Of a DNA stretch of 62,318 nt, positions 37,566 through 46,379 are shown in pieces. Made by a program: the position numbers and the translations under genes. Under the pieces are notes generated by a model. It saw only the letters and a program-made list of their open reading frames with translations, had not been told where the DNA came from and did no database searches. Within the stretch, counting starts at the first letter, position 1. The number at the start of each line of letters is the position of its first letter. Origin of the DNA: Cellulomonas phragmiteti (GTDB lineage: Bacteria; Actinomycetota; Actinomycetes; Actinomycetales; Cellulomonadaceae); assembly GCF_016862775.1 (NCBI RefSeq), contig NZ_BONP01000022.1, positions 1-62,318 on the forward strand, read 5' to 3'.

Positions 37566-38347
37566 GCGGCGGCGGCCCTGCCGGCGACGTCCTGCTGGAC
37601 GTGCGCGCGGTGCGGCGCGCGTTCGCGGACGACCGCGCCGTGGACGGGATCGACCTCACCGTCAGGTCCGGCGAGATCCACGCGATCGTCGGCCTCAACG
37701 GCGCGGGCAAGTCCACGCTGATGCGGCTCGCGCTGGGGATGCTGCGGCCGGCTGCCGGGTCGGTGCACCTGCGGCTGCCCGGCACGGACGCCGTCGAGGC
37801 GTGGCACGCGCCCGCCGAGGTCTGGGCTGCCGTGGGGCACCTCGTCGAGACGCCGTTCGCGTACCCCGAGCTCACGGTGACCGAGATGGTCGTGGCGGCC
37901 GCCCGCCTGCGCGGCATGCCGGCGTCGGCGGCGGTGCCGGCAGCGCGTCGCGTGGTGGAGGCGCTCGAGCTGCAGCGCTGGGCGCACCGCGGCACCGGCA
38001 CGCTGTCGATGGGCAACCGGCAACGCCTCGGCCTGGCCTGCGCGGCGGTCCACGCGCCGCGGCTGCTGGTCCTGGACGAGCCGTCGACGGCGCTCGACCC
38101 CGCCGGGGTCGTGCTCGTGCGCGCCTGGCTGCGCCGCACCCGGGACGCGGGATCGGGCGTCCTGGTCTCCAGCCACCACCTCGACGAGGTCGCCCGCACG
38201 GCCGACCGGATCACCGTCCTGCACCGCGGACGGGTCGTCGGCGGCCTCGCGCCCGAGGGCGTCGACCTGGAGCGGCAGTTCTTCGCGATGGTGCACGCCG
38301 CGGACGCTGCGGCGGCCTGCGACGCCTCGACGGGGAGCGGCGCGTGA
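37562..38347 (+). CDS. ABC transporter ATP-binding protein of the second exporter
   Basis: 261 residues from GTG 37562. Walker A GLNGAGKST near residue 42, signature LSMGNRQRLGLA near 145, Walker B LLVLDEPSTALDP near 166, switch His in VSSHHLDEVARTADR. The chain ends shortly after the nucleotide-binding domain, with only a short Ala-rich tail. GTGA overlaps with both neighbours indicate tight coupling. Confidence 0.92.
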   Translation: MSGGGPAGDVLLDVRAVRRAFADDRAVDGIDLTVRSGEIHAIVGLNGAGKSTLMRLALGMLRPAAGSVHLRLPGTDAVEAWHAPAEVWAAVGHLVETPFAYPELTVTEMVVAAARLRGMPASAAVPAARRVVEALELQRWAHRGTGTLSMGNRQRLGLACAAVHAPRLLVLDEPSTALDPAGVVLVRAWLRRTRDAGSGVLVSSHHLDEVARTADRITVLHRGRVVGGLAPEGVDLERQFFAMVHAADAAAACDASTGSGA

Positions 38348-39114
38348 CCGGCGCCGCGTGGGACGTCGAGCTGCTCAAGCTGCGCCGGTCGTCGGTCGCG
38401 CGCACGTCCGCGCTCGCGCTCGTCCTGGGGACGTGCGCGCTGACCGCGGCGTTCACCGCCGTCGGCCTCGGCGACGGTGACAGCCAGATGGCGGTCAAGG
38501 TCCGTCCCATGCTGCAGGGCACCGGCTGGGAGGCGTACCTGGGCATGCTCGGGCAGATCCTGTCCGTCGGGGTGCTGCTCGCGGTGGGCGTCGTCGTGGC
38601 CTGGACCGTGGGGCGGGAGTTCACCGACGGCACCATCGCGAGCCTCCAGGCCCTGCCGACGCCCCCGGCGGCGATCGCGCGGGCCAAGCTGGCCACCGTC
38701 CTGCTCGGCGCGGTCCTGTGCGCGGTCGCGACCGTGGCGCTCGCCGTGGTGCTGGGCCTGCTCATCGGGCTCGGGCCGCCGGACGGCGCGGGCCTGCGCG
38801 CGGGGGGTCGTGCGCTCGTGGTGGCGCTCCTCATGGCGGTGCTGACGCTGCCCCTGGCGCTGGTCGCCAGCGTCCGGCGGGGCTACCTGCCGGGCGTCGG
38901 CGCCCTGCTCGGGATCGTGGTCGTCACCCAGGTCGCGACCGTGGCCGGCGCCGGGGCGTGGTTCCCGTGGGCGACGCCCGGGCTGTGGGCCGGGATGGGC
39001 GGCCAGGCGGCCGCCGACGCCGTCACGCCGCTGCAGCTGCTGCTACCCCTGCCGGTCGGCCTGCTCGGTGCGCTCGCCACGGTCCGCTGGTGGGCCACCG
39101 CCGAGCTGCGGTGA
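38344..39114 (+). CDS. ABC transporter permease of the second exporter
   Basis: 256 residues from GTG 38344. Six membrane helices in the ABC-2 style, with the segment TVGREFTDGTIASLQALPTPPAAIARAKL near residues 90-120 typical of such permeases (bacitracin or lantibiotic-export type). Partner of the ATPase at 37562-38347. Ends 3 bp before the convergent KdpE-like gene. Confidence 0.85.
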   Translation: MTGAAWDVELLKLRRSSVARTSALALVLGTCALTAAFTAVGLGDGDSQMAVKVRPMLQGTGWEAYLGMLGQILSVGVLLAVGVVVAWTVGREFTDGTIASLQALPTPPAAIARAKLATVLLGAVLCAVATVALAVVLGLLIGLGPPDGAGLRAGGRALVVALLMAVLTLPLALVASVRRGYLPGVGALLGIVVVTQVATVAGAGAWFPWATPGLWAGMGGQAAADAVTPLQLLLPLPVGLLGALATVRWWATAELR

Positions 39115-39117
39115 GCC

Positions 39118-39792
39118 TCACGGCTCGAAGCGGTACCCCACGCCCGGCTCGGTGAGCAGGTGCCGGGGCGCCGCGGGGAGCACCTCCAGCTTGCGGCGCA
39201 GCTGGGCGACGTAGACGCGCAGGTACGCCACCTCGTCCACGTACTGCGAGCCCCACACGTCGTGCAGCAGGTCACGCTGCGTGACGACGCGGCCGGGGAA
39301 GCGCAGCAGCGCCTCCAGCACACCCCACTCGGTCGGCGTGAGGTGCACCTGCTCGCCGTCCCGCTCGACGCGGCGCGCCGTCCGGTCGATCACCAGGTGG
39401 TCGGTGCGGAAGACGATGACGCGGTCCGCGGGGGAGGCGCGCCGCAGGGCCGCGCGCAGGCGGGCCAGGAGCTCGTCCATGCCGAACGGCTTGGTCACGT
39501 AGTCGTCGGCCCCGACGTCCAGGGCGCCGACCTTGTCGTGCTGGGCGTCCCGCGCGGACAGCACCAGGACGGGCAGGTCGGACTCGGCGCGCAGCGCGCG
39601 CACGACGTCGAGGCCGTCGACGTCGGGCAGGCCCAGGTCGACGATGGCCACGTCCGGCTGGAACGTGCGCGCGAGCACGAGCGCGTCGCCGCCGCGCCCG
39701 GTGGCGTGCACGTCGAACCCGTGCGCCGGCAGCGTGAGCCGCAGCGTGCTGACCAGGGCCTCGTCGTCCTCGACGAGGAGCAGCCGCGTCAC
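39118..39792 (-). CDS. KdpE-like response regulator of the second potassium locus
   Basis: 224 residues from GTG 39792, which overlaps the kinase stop. Receiver with phospho-Asp in VAIVDLGLPDVDG near residue 51 and Lys in YVTKPFGMDE, then an OmpR-type winged helix with HLTPTEWGVLEALL and YVAQLRRKLEVLP. It closely resembles the KdpE at 7815-8495 along its length. With its short kinase it faces an intact trkH gene. Target sites could be the pair at 40989-41007. Confidence 0.92.
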   Translation of the reverse strand: MTRLLLVEDDEALVSTLRLTLPAHGFDVHATGRGGDALVLARTFQPDVAIVDLGLPDVDGLDVVRALRAESDLPVLVLSARDAQHDKVGALDVGADDYVTKPFGMDELLARLRAALRRASPADRVIVFRTDHLVIDRTARRVERDGEQVHLTPTEWGVLEALLRFPGRVVTQRDLLHDVWGSQYVDEVAYLRVYVAQLRRKLEVLPAAPRHLLTEPGVGYRFEP

Positions 39793-40913
39793 GCCGCACC
39801 CAGCAGCACGGTCATGGTCAGCCCACCGCCCGGTGTCGTCGACGGCGTGAGCCGGGCACCCATCGCCTCGGTGAAGCCCTGGGCGATCGCCAGGCCGAGA
39901 CCGACGTGGGAGCCCGCGTCCCGGTCGTCGAGCCGCTGGAACGCGACGAACACCTCGGCGCGGCGCTCCGGCGCGATCCCCGGGCCGTGGTCGACCACGT
40001 GCAGCGCGACCGTCGGTGACCCGCCCGACCCGTCCTCGTGCAGGTCGGCCCGCACCTCGACGCGGGTGCCGGGCGGGCTGAAGCGCACCGCGTTCTCCAC
40101 GAGGTTCTCCACGACGCGCTCGAGCAGACCCGGGTCGGCCAGGACGAGGGGCAGGTCGTCGGCGACGAGGACGTCCACGCTCGACCGGTGCTCGTGCAGC
40201 ACCGCGCGGGACACGACCTCGTCGAGCGCGACGGGCCGGACCTGCGCCGTCACCGCGTCGGACCGCAGCCGGGTCATGTCGAGCAGGTTCGCGACCAGCC
40301 GCGTCAGCCGGTCGGTCGACTCCTCGATCGTGGCGAGCAGCTGGGCGCGCGCGGGCTCGGGCCACGTGACGTCCCGCTGCCGCAGGCTGCTCACCGCGGC
40401 CTTCGTGCTCGCCAGCGGCGTGCGCAGGTCGTGCCCGACGGAGGCGAGCAGCGCCGCGCGCGTCCGGTCCTGCGCGGCCAGCTCGCGGGTGCGTGCCTCC
40501 TGGACGTCGAGCGCGTGCCGGTACCGCAGCCGGTCGCGGGCGGCGAGCTCGACCGTCGCCGCGACGACGACCGCGGCCGCCGCGAACACGACCAGCTCGA
40601 TGAGCACGTCCTGCCGCTCGACCGCGAGGGTGTGGAACGGGGGCGTGAAGTACCAGTTGGCCAGGGTCACCGACGCGGCCGCGGCCACCAGGCCGGGCAG
40701 CAGCCCACCGACGGCCGACACGACGACGACGACCAGCAGGTGCACCAGCAGCACGCTGCCGAGCGCCACCTGCCCGCGGACCGTCAGCAGCGCCGCCGTC
40801 GTGAGCGGCAGGCCCACCACGACGAGCCCGAGGCCGGTCCACCGGCGGGTCGGCGTCACCCCGCCCCGGACGACGCCCAGTGCGGCGTCCCGCGAGTGGG
40901 TCCAGCTCGGCAT
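39789..40913 (-). CDS. Short KdpD-like histidine kinase (DUF4118 plus kinase only)
   Basis: 374 residues from ATG 40913. It lacks the N-terminal KdpD ATP-binding and universal-stress domains of the full-length KdpD at 5287-7818. It keeps the four-helix DUF4118 membrane part (about residues 25-115, with LANWYFTPPFHTL), the HisKA box SVGHDLRTPLASTKAA near 175, and the HATPase motifs NLVENAVRFSPPG, DHGPGIAP and GLGLAIAQGF. The long frame upstream to 41378 is antisense to trkH and is not coding. Divergent from trkH by 217 bp. Confidence 0.9.
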   Translation of the reverse strand: MPSWTHSRDAALGVVRGGVTPTRRWTGLGLVVVGLPLTTAALLTVRGQVALGSVLLVHLLVVVVVSAVGGLLPGLVAAAASVTLANWYFTPPFHTLAVERQDVLIELVVFAAAAVVVAATVELAARDRLRYRHALDVQEARTRELAAQDRTRAALLASVGHDLRTPLASTKAAVSSLRQRDVTWPEPARAQLLATIEESTDRLTRLVANLLDMTRLRSDAVTAQVRPVALDEVVSRAVLHEHRSSVDVLVADDLPLVLADPGLLERVVENLVENAVRFSPPGTRVEVRADLHEDGSGGSPTVALHVVDHGPGIAPERRAEVFVAFQRLDDRDAGSHVGLGLAIAQGFTEAMGARLTPSTTPGGGLTMTVLLGAA

Positions 40914-40988
40914 GCCGCCCAGGCTCGCACACCCGGGGGCCGCGGACCGCGCGGGTGGACGCGCGTCCCGGCCGGCGGTCGCCAGGTT

Positions 40989-41007
40989 TCCTGATGAAAT
41001 CTTGACG
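40989..41007. promoter_or_regulatory. 11-bp-spaced box pair between kinase and trkH
   Basis: TCCTGATG starts at 40989 and TCTTGACG at 41000, 11 bp apart, in the 217-bp divergent intergenic region. Each differs by one base from the TCCNGACG boxes in front of kdp at 489-540. Only one pair is present; no second pair was found at the 21-bp step. Probable site of a KdpE-type regulator. Confidence 0.45.
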
Positions 41008-41130
41008 CCCCGAGACCGGTTCGTCCCTGCCGCGACCGCCGGGCGGAACCTACGCTCGGACGCCGCACCAGCCGATCCGGCGGTGCCGTGGGCCGCGGTC
41101 CGCGCGCGCGCAGACAAGGCACCCCCCGCC

Positions 41131-42525
41131 ATGGCAGTGATCTTCGACGGCCTCCTCGCGTCCTCCGAGTCGCAGGGCGGCGGTCCGCGACGTTCGCGGC
41201 GGGCGCTGCGGAACCCGGGGCGCACCCTCGTCGCCGGCTTCGCCGGTGGCGTCCTCGTCGGGGCTGCGCTCCTCATGCTCCCCGTGGCGCGGGCAGGTGG
41301 CGGCAGCGCCGGACCCCTCGAGGCGCTGTTCACCGCGACGTCGGCGCTGTGCGTCACCGGTCTGGCGGTCGTCGACACCCCGACGTTCTGGTCGCCGTTC
41401 GGTCAGGCCGTCATCCTCGTCCTCATCCAGGCCGGCGGGTTCGGCATCATGACGCTCGCCTCGCTGCTCGGCCTGGTCATCACCCGACGGCTGGGTCTGG
41501 GCTCGCGGATGGTCGCGGCCGCGGAGACGAAGAGCGTCGGGCTGGGGGACGTGCGCACCGTGCTCCTCGGCGTCGCGCGCGTCAGCTTCGCCGTCGAGGC
41601 CGTGGTGGCGCTCGTCCTGACCGTGCGGTTCGCGACCACCTACGGCCACCCGGTCGGCCGGAGCCTGTGGCTCGGGGTCTTCCACTCCGTCTCGGCGTTC
41701 AACAACGCGGGCTTCGCGCTCTTCAGCGACAGCCTCGTCGGGTTCGCCACCGACCCCTGGGTCTGCGTGCCGGTCATGCTCGCCGTCGTCGTCGGTGGAC
41801 TGGGCTTCCCCGTCGTCCTGGAGATCCTGCGCCAGCACCGCCGGCCGCGGCGCTGGAGCATCCACACCAAGCTCACGCTGGTGATGACCGGCATCCTGCT
41901 CGTCGGCGGCAGCGTGTTCATCACGGGTGCCGAGTGGGCGAACCCCCACACCCTGGGGGCGCTCGACCCCGCCGGCCGGGTGCTGGCGGGCGTCTTCCAG
42001 GCGGTGATGCCCCGCACCGCCGGGTTCAACAGCGTCGACACCGGGGCGCTGAACACCGGCACGCTGCTGGGCACCGACGTCCTCATGTTCATCGGCGGCG
42101 GCAGCGCCGGCACGGCCGGCGGGATCAAGGTCGGCACGTTCGCCGTGCTGCTCCTCGCGATCGTCGCCGAGCTGCGCGGCGATCCCGACGTCGACCTCTT
42201 CGACCGTCGCCTGATGGCGGGGACGATCCGGCAGGCGCTCGCGGTCGCCCTGCTGAGCGTCGCCGCCGTCGTGGTGTCGACCGTGGCCCTGTCCATGACG
42301 AGCCCGTACAGCCTCGACGAGGTCCTGTTCGAGGTGGTGTCCGCGTTCGCCACGGTGGGGCTGTCGACGGGCATCACCGCCGACCTCGCGGCGGGCCACC
42401 AGATCGTGCTCGTCGTGCTGATGTTCGCCGGCCGGCTCGGCCCGGTGACCCTGGCGTCCGCGCTCGTGCTGCGCGAGCGCGGCCGGTTCTTCCGCCGGCC
42501 CGAGGGTCGACCGCTCATCGGCTGA
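41131..42525 (+). CDS. trkH: TrkH/KtrB-family potassium transporter
   Basis: 464 residues, full length. Pore-loop motifs of the four repeats: ATSALCVTGLAVVDT near residue 70, SVSAFNNAGFALFSDS near 187, RTAGFNSVDTG near 295 and SAFATVGLSTGITAD near 407. ATG 41131 was chosen because the frame upstream is antisense to the kinase gene. No TrkA or KtrA gating partner is encoded beside it. It is the intact counterpart of the truncated gene at 8499-9339. Confidence 0.93.
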   Translation: MAVIFDGLLASSESQGGGPRRSRRALRNPGRTLVAGFAGGVLVGAALLMLPVARAGGGSAGPLEALFTATSALCVTGLAVVDTPTFWSPFGQAVILVLIQAGGFGIMTLASLLGLVITRRLGLGSRMVAAAETKSVGLGDVRTVLLGVARVSFAVEAVVALVLTVRFATTYGHPVGRSLWLGVFHSVSAFNNAGFALFSDSLVGFATDPWVCVPVMLAVVVGGLGFPVVLEILRQHRRPRRWSIHTKLTLVMTGILLVGGSVFITGAEWANPHTLGALDPAGRVLAGVFQAVMPRTAGFNSVDTGALNTGTLLGTDVLMFIGGGSAGTAGGIKVGTFAVLLLAIVAELRGDPDVDLFDRRLMAGTIRQALAVALLSVAAVVVSTVALSMTSPYSLDEVLFEVVSAFATVGLSTGITADLAAGHQIVLVVLMFAGRLGPVTLASALVLRERGRFFRRPEGRPLIG

Positions 42526-42613
42526 GCGTGCGGCGGCGTTCCCGCCCGGCGGGCCCTAACCTTTCCCTGCGCAGCCGACCCGGCACGGCGCCCGGCACGG
42601 ACGAAGGTGGCTC

Positions 42614-43561
42614 ATGGCAGGCGGTCTCGCGGCGCTCCTGGACGACATCGCGACGCTCGCGAGGCTCGCGGCCGCGTCGGTCGACGACGTGGGTGCGGCG
42701 GCGGGCCGGGCGAGCGCGAAGGCTGCCGGGGTCGTCATCGACGACACCGCGGTGACGCCGCGCTACGTGCAGGGCGTCACGGCCAACCGCGAGCTGCCGA
42801 TGATCTGGAAGATCGCGCGCGGCTCGCTGCGCAACAAGCTGCTGTTCATCCTCCCGGCCGCGCTGCTGCTCAGCCAGTTCCTGCCGTGGCTGCTCACGCC
42901 GATCCTCATGGTCGGGGGCACGTACCTCGCGTTCGAGGGCGCCGAGAAGCTGTGGGAGGCGGTCAGCGGCACGCACCACGAGAAGCCGCAGGTCCCGGCA
43001 CCCGAGCAGGGCCCGGAGGCGGAGAAGCGCATGGTCGGCGGTGCGATCCGCACCGACTTCATCCTGTCGGCCGAGATCATGGTGATCGCGCTCAACGAGG
43101 TCGCCGACGAGGACCTGGTGTCGCGCGCGATCATCCTCGTGGTCGTCGCCATCGCGATCACCGCCGTCGTCTACGGGATCGTCGCGCTCATCGTCAAGAT
43201 GGACGACATCGGCCTGCGTCTCGCGCAGACCCGGCACGGGGCCACGGCCGCGCTCGGGCGGGGTCTGGTCGCTGCGATGCCCAAGGTGCTCGCGGTCCTG
43301 TCGACCGTGGGGATCGCGGCGATGCTCTGGGTCGGCGGGCACATCCTGCTCGTCGGCGTCGACGAGCTCGGCTGGCACGGCCTGTACGACGTCGTCCACC
43401 ACCTCGAGGAGGCCGTGCACGGCGTCGCGGGCGTCGGCGGGTTCCTCGCGTGGCTCGTCAACACGCTGGCCTCGGCCCTGATCGGCCTGGTGGTCGGCGC
43501 GGTGGTCGTGCTCGTCATGCACCAGGTGCACAGGCGCCGCGGGCACGCCGCGGCGCACTGA
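42614..43561 (+). CDS. DUF808 membrane protein
   Basis: 315 residues, typical length for DUF808 (YedI of E. coli). N-terminus MAGGLAALLDDIATLARLA and the following SVDDVGAAAGRASAKAAGVVIDDTAVTPRYV are family hallmarks. Several membrane helices: LLFILPAALLLSQFLPWLL, IILVVVAIAITAVVYGIVAL and a C-terminal pair. Function unknown. It follows trkH on the same strand with an 88-bp gap and a fair ribosome binding site (GAAGGTGGCTC). Confidence 0.9.
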   Translation: MAGGLAALLDDIATLARLAAASVDDVGAAAGRASAKAAGVVIDDTAVTPRYVQGVTANRELPMIWKIARGSLRNKLLFILPAALLLSQFLPWLLTPILMVGGTYLAFEGAEKLWEAVSGTHHEKPQVPAPEQGPEAEKRMVGGAIRTDFILSAEIMVIALNEVADEDLVSRAIILVVVAIAITAVVYGIVALIVKMDDIGLRLAQTRHGATAALGRGLVAAMPKVLAVLSTVGIAAMLWVGGHILLVGVDELGWHGLYDVVHHLEEAVHGVAGVGGFLAWLVNTLASALIGLVVGAVVVLVMHQVHRRRGHAAAH

Positions 43562-43581
43562 GGGGCGCCGCGCCCGGCAGG

Positions 43582-44391
43582 TCAGTCCGTCGACGGCCCG
43601 AAGCGCTCGGCGCGGATCGCGCCCGCGTCGTGCCCGAGCACCAGCAGCATCCGCGTCATCGCCTCGACGAACCCGGTGGGCCCGCACACGTAGCAGACGG
43701 GCGCCAGGTCGGCCGGCCAGCCGTGGCGTGCGAGGTCGCGCAGCCCGATGCGGCCGACGGCACGCGGTGCGTCCGGTGGTGCCGCGCGCGTGAACCACAC
43801 GTCAGCCTCGACGCCGTCGATGCGGGGACCGGTGAGCTCGTCGAGGAACATCGCGTCGGTCGGCATGCGCACCGAGTACAGGACGCGGAACGGCGTCCGG
43901 TCACCGGCCGCGCGGCGCGCGCGCACCATCGCGACCAGCGGCGTGACGCCCGACCCGCCGGCGAGGAGCAGCACGGGGGCACCGCCCGCGGCGCCCGGCT
44001 CCCAGACGAACCAGCCGCCCACCGGGCCGCGGACCTCGATGCCCGCGCCCACGGGCAGGTCGTCCACCAGGTAGGGCGAGACCTCCCCGCCCAGCACGCG
44101 CTGCACCGTGACCTGCACGTGCTGCGGGTGCGCCGGGTCGGTGGGGGCGCTCACCGAGTACGCGCGCGAGGCGGTGTAGCCGTCGTCGGCGGTCAGACGC
44201 AGGTCGACGTGCTGCCCGGCGCGGTGACCGGGCCAGCCGGGCACGTCGAGGACGAGGGTGCGGGCCGTGGCCGACTCGGGCCACGCGTCGACGACCGTGG
44301 CGCGGCGCCACCCGTGCGTGCTCGCGAAGCGGTCGCCAAGGCGCGCCACCGCCGGTCCGGTGCCGGCCGGGCCGGCGTCGGTCGTCGTCAT
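43582..44391 (-). CDS. FAD-dependent ferredoxin-NADP reductase-like protein
   Basis: 269 residues. FAD-binding motif RAYSVS near residue 77 (TASRAYSVSAPTDP), NAD-binding stretch VLLLAGGSGVTPLVAM near 140, and the C-terminal CYVCGPTGFVEAM near 230. It should pass electrons between NAD(P)H and a partner. Starts 5 bp after the stop of the molybdopterin oxidoreductase gene, so the pair probably forms a two-component oxidoreductase. Confidence 0.88.
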   Translation of the reverse strand: MTTTDAGPAGTGPAVARLGDRFASTHGWRRATVVDAWPESATARTLVLDVPGWPGHRAGQHVDLRLTADDGYTASRAYSVSAPTDPAHPQHVQVTVQRVLGGEVSPYLVDDLPVGAGIEVRGPVGGWFVWEPGAAGGAPVLLLAGGSGVTPLVAMVRARRAAGDRTPFRVLYSVRMPTDAMFLDELTGPRIDGVEADVWFTRAAPPDAPRAVGRIGLRDLARHGWPADLAPVCYVCGPTGFVEAMTRMLLVLGHDAGAIRAERFGPSTD

Positions 44392-44396
44392 GGCCG

Positions 44397-45032
44397 TCAG
44401 TCGCCCTGGTAGCGCTGCTCGCGCCACGGGTCGCCGTAGTCGTGGTACCCGTACCGCTCCCAGAACCCGCGCATGTCGTCGCGCAGCAGCGTGATCGAGC
44501 GCACCCACTTGGCCGACTTCCACAGGTACAGGTGCGGGACGAGCAGGCGCGCGGGCCCGCCGTGCAGCGGTTCGAGCGGGCGGCCGTCGTAGGTGTGCGC
44601 GATCCACGCCGTGCCGCCGAGCAGGTCCGCGACGGGCAGGTTGGTCGTGTACCCGCCGTAGCAGGTGACGTACGCGTACTGCGCGGCGGACGGCACGTCG
44701 GCGAGCAGCACGTCCAGGCTCACGCCGCCCCACCGGGTGCCGAACTTCGACCACCGGGTCACGCAGTGCAGGTCGACGAGCACGTCGTCCTGCGGCAGGG
44801 CCATGAGGTCGGCCCACGACCAGCGCCACGTCGCGTCGTCCTCGGTGCGGACCTCGAGCTGCCAGTGCGCGGTGTCGATGTTCGGCGTCGGCCCGGCGGA
44901 CAGCACCGGGAAGTCGCGCACCTCGTACTGCCCGGGCGGCAGCGCGTTCCCGGAGGTCCGCGGGCGTCCGCGGAACCCGGGGGTGAGGGCCGGGTCGGTG
45001 CCCGGTGCGTCGCTCGGGGTCACGTGGCCCAT
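44397..45032 (-). CDS. Molybdopterin-dependent sulfite-oxidase-like oxidoreductase
   Basis: 211 residues from ATG 45032. Sulfite-oxidase fold of the short YuiH type. Conserved Cys that binds molybdenum lies in VDLHCVTRWSKFGTRWGGV near residue 88; other family segments are YAYVTCYGGYTTNLP and GGPARLLVPHLYLWKSAKW. No Tat signal is visible, so it acts in the cytoplasm. The electron partner is probably the flavin reductase encoded next to it. Substrate unknown. Confidence 0.88.
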   Translation of the reverse strand: MGHVTPSDAPGTDPALTPGFRGRPRTSGNALPPGQYEVRDFPVLSAGPTPNIDTAHWQLEVRTEDDATWRWSWADLMALPQDDVLVDLHCVTRWSKFGTRWGGVSLDVLLADVPSAAQYAYVTCYGGYTTNLPVADLLGGTAWIAHTYDGRPLEPLHGGPARLLVPHLYLWKSAKWVRSITLLRDDMRGFWERYGYHDYGDPWREQRYQGD

Positions 45033-45137
45033 GCAACACCGTGCGACGGCCGGCCCACCAGACCCTGCGGTGATCATCTCGTGGCAGGCTCGGACCATGA
45101 CCCTCGGCAGTCCTGCGGCGCGCGGACGCAGCGCGCG

Positions 45138-45386
45138 ATGAGCAAGCAGCGCAAGGAGCGGCTGGACGCGACCGCCTGGCTCGCGCGGTACCTCCTGGGT
45201 CCGGCGCAGGTCACCGACCCGCGGCGGCGGGGGCGTGCCTCCACCGACGCCGAGCGGGCGCGCGAGGGGGAGCTGCGCGGCGGGTTCGAGCGCGTGCGTG
45301 ACGCCTCGGGGCGCGTGTACCTCGTGGCGTGGGACGGTCACCCCGGCACGCCCGACCCGACCAGCGGTGACCACGAGGGCGCCTGA
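45138..45386 (+). CDS. Small hypothetical protein
   Basis: 82 residues from ATG 45138, rich in charged residues (MSKQRKERLDATAWLARYLL at the start, GGFERVRDASGRVYLVAWDG near the end). No membrane helix or known motif; I do not recognise the family. Divergent from the oxidoreductase gene and convergent with the NAD-kinase-like gene. A weak GC hairpin lies at about 45436-45462, between it and the latter. Confidence 0.5.
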   Translation: MSKQRKERLDATAWLARYLLGPAQVTDPRRRGRASTDAERAREGELRGGFERVRDASGRVYLVAWDGHPGTPDPTSGDHEGA

Positions 45387-45476
45387 GACGATTCGCCTCC
45401 TCCGCCCCCGGGGTCGACCAGTGAGCCCCGCCGTCGGTCCGGCCCTGGCGAGGCCGGGGACCGGGAGGTGACCAGG

Positions 45477-46379
45477 TCACGGGGCCACGAGCAGCAGGCG
45501 CCGGTCGGACACCCCCAGGTGGACCGTCTGGCCCCACGTCGCCGTCAGGCGGTCCGCCTCGAGCCCGTCGCCGAAGAGCACGAGCGCGTCGGACTCCGCG
45601 ACGAGGGCGAGCTCCTGGCCCGCGGTGAGCAGCCCCGCGGTGCGTGCCGCGCCGGTGGTCGGCGAGGGCCAGGCCTCGCGCACGAACCAGGCGAGCGCGT
45701 CGTCGGCGGGGCCCGGCAGCGCCGGTGCGTCGGCGCGACCCCGGGCGAGCGAGGTCGCCCAGCCGGTCGACCCGGTCCCGGTGGTCACGACGACGCCCGA
45801 CGACGACTGCCGCTCGTCCCCGTCCGGCGTGGTCAGCCGGTAGCGCGCGGACTGGTGGCCGGCGTGCCCGAGGTACACGTCGTTGAGGGCGTCGATCGAG
45901 GTCCCGTCGTCGAGTGCGCCGCGCACCAGGGCCTGGGGCTCCACGGCGACCGCCCCGCGCGCGACGTCCGCGAGGACTCCCGCGACCTGCCCGGCGCGGT
46001 GCCGCACGAGGACGCCGGCGTTGCGCCCGGGCTCGGGGTCGACCCCGACGACGAGCTGGTCGCGCAGGTACTTCGCGGTGTTGGCGACCAGGCCGTCCGG
46101 CCCGACGACGAGGCAGACGTCCCCGGGGTCGAACGCGAACCGGTGCAGGTCCCCGCGCTCGACGTCCCCGCGGCGCCAGTCCGCGGGGACGGCCGCGCGG
46201 ACCTCGCGCAGCGTCTCGGTCAGCGCGTCGTGCCGCGCCTGCACCCCGGCCAGGTCGCGCCCGCGCGTGCGCAGGAAGAACTCGACCTGACCGCGGGTGC
46301 CGTGCCGGTCGACCAGCTCGTCGAGCTCGGAGCGGCGGTGCACGACGACCGCCCGGGGTGCGAGGGGCACGTCACTCAC
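45477..46379 (-). CDS. NAD-kinase-like protein coupled to an SPFH protein
   Basis: 300 residues from GTG 46379. Resembles NAD kinase: an N-terminal region of about 90 residues, a GPDGLVANTAKY segment at the place of the usual GGDGT motif (Asp kept, second Gly replaced by Pro), a DALNDVYLGHAGHQSARY stretch at the NE/D motif, and TTGTGSTGWATSL at the place of PTGSTAY. The departures leave open whether it is a true kinase. Start overlaps the end of the SPFH gene by 8 bp, so the two products are coupled. Confidence 0.75.
   Translation of the reverse strand: MSDVPLAPRAVVVHRRSELDELVDRHGTRGQVEFFLRTRGRDLAGVQARHDALTETLREVRAAVPADWRRGDVERGDLHRFAFDPGDVCLVVGPDGLVANTAKYLRDQLVVGVDPEPGRNAGVLVRHRAGQVAGVLADVARGAVAVEPQALVRGALDDGTSIDALNDVYLGHAGHQSARYRLTTPDGDERQSSSGVVVTTGTGSTGWATSLARGRADAPALPGPADDALAWFVREAWPSPTTGAARTAGLLTAGQELALVAESDALVLFGDGLEADRLTATWGQTVHLGVSDRRLLLVAP

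Noticed and set aside
40957..41040. Second box pair completing an 11/21/11 array at the second potassium locus
   Set aside because: Positions 21 bp to either side of the pair at 40989-41007 do not match the box consensus.
39789..41378. Longer kinase gene starting at 41378
   Set aside because: The first 155 codons are antisense to trkH and lack any KdpD domain; ATG 40913 gives a normal short kinase.
45436..45462. Terminator between the small hypothetical gene and the NAD-kinase-like gene
   Set aside because: The stem GGTCC/GGACC is interrupted and of uneven arm length; too weak to list as a feature.
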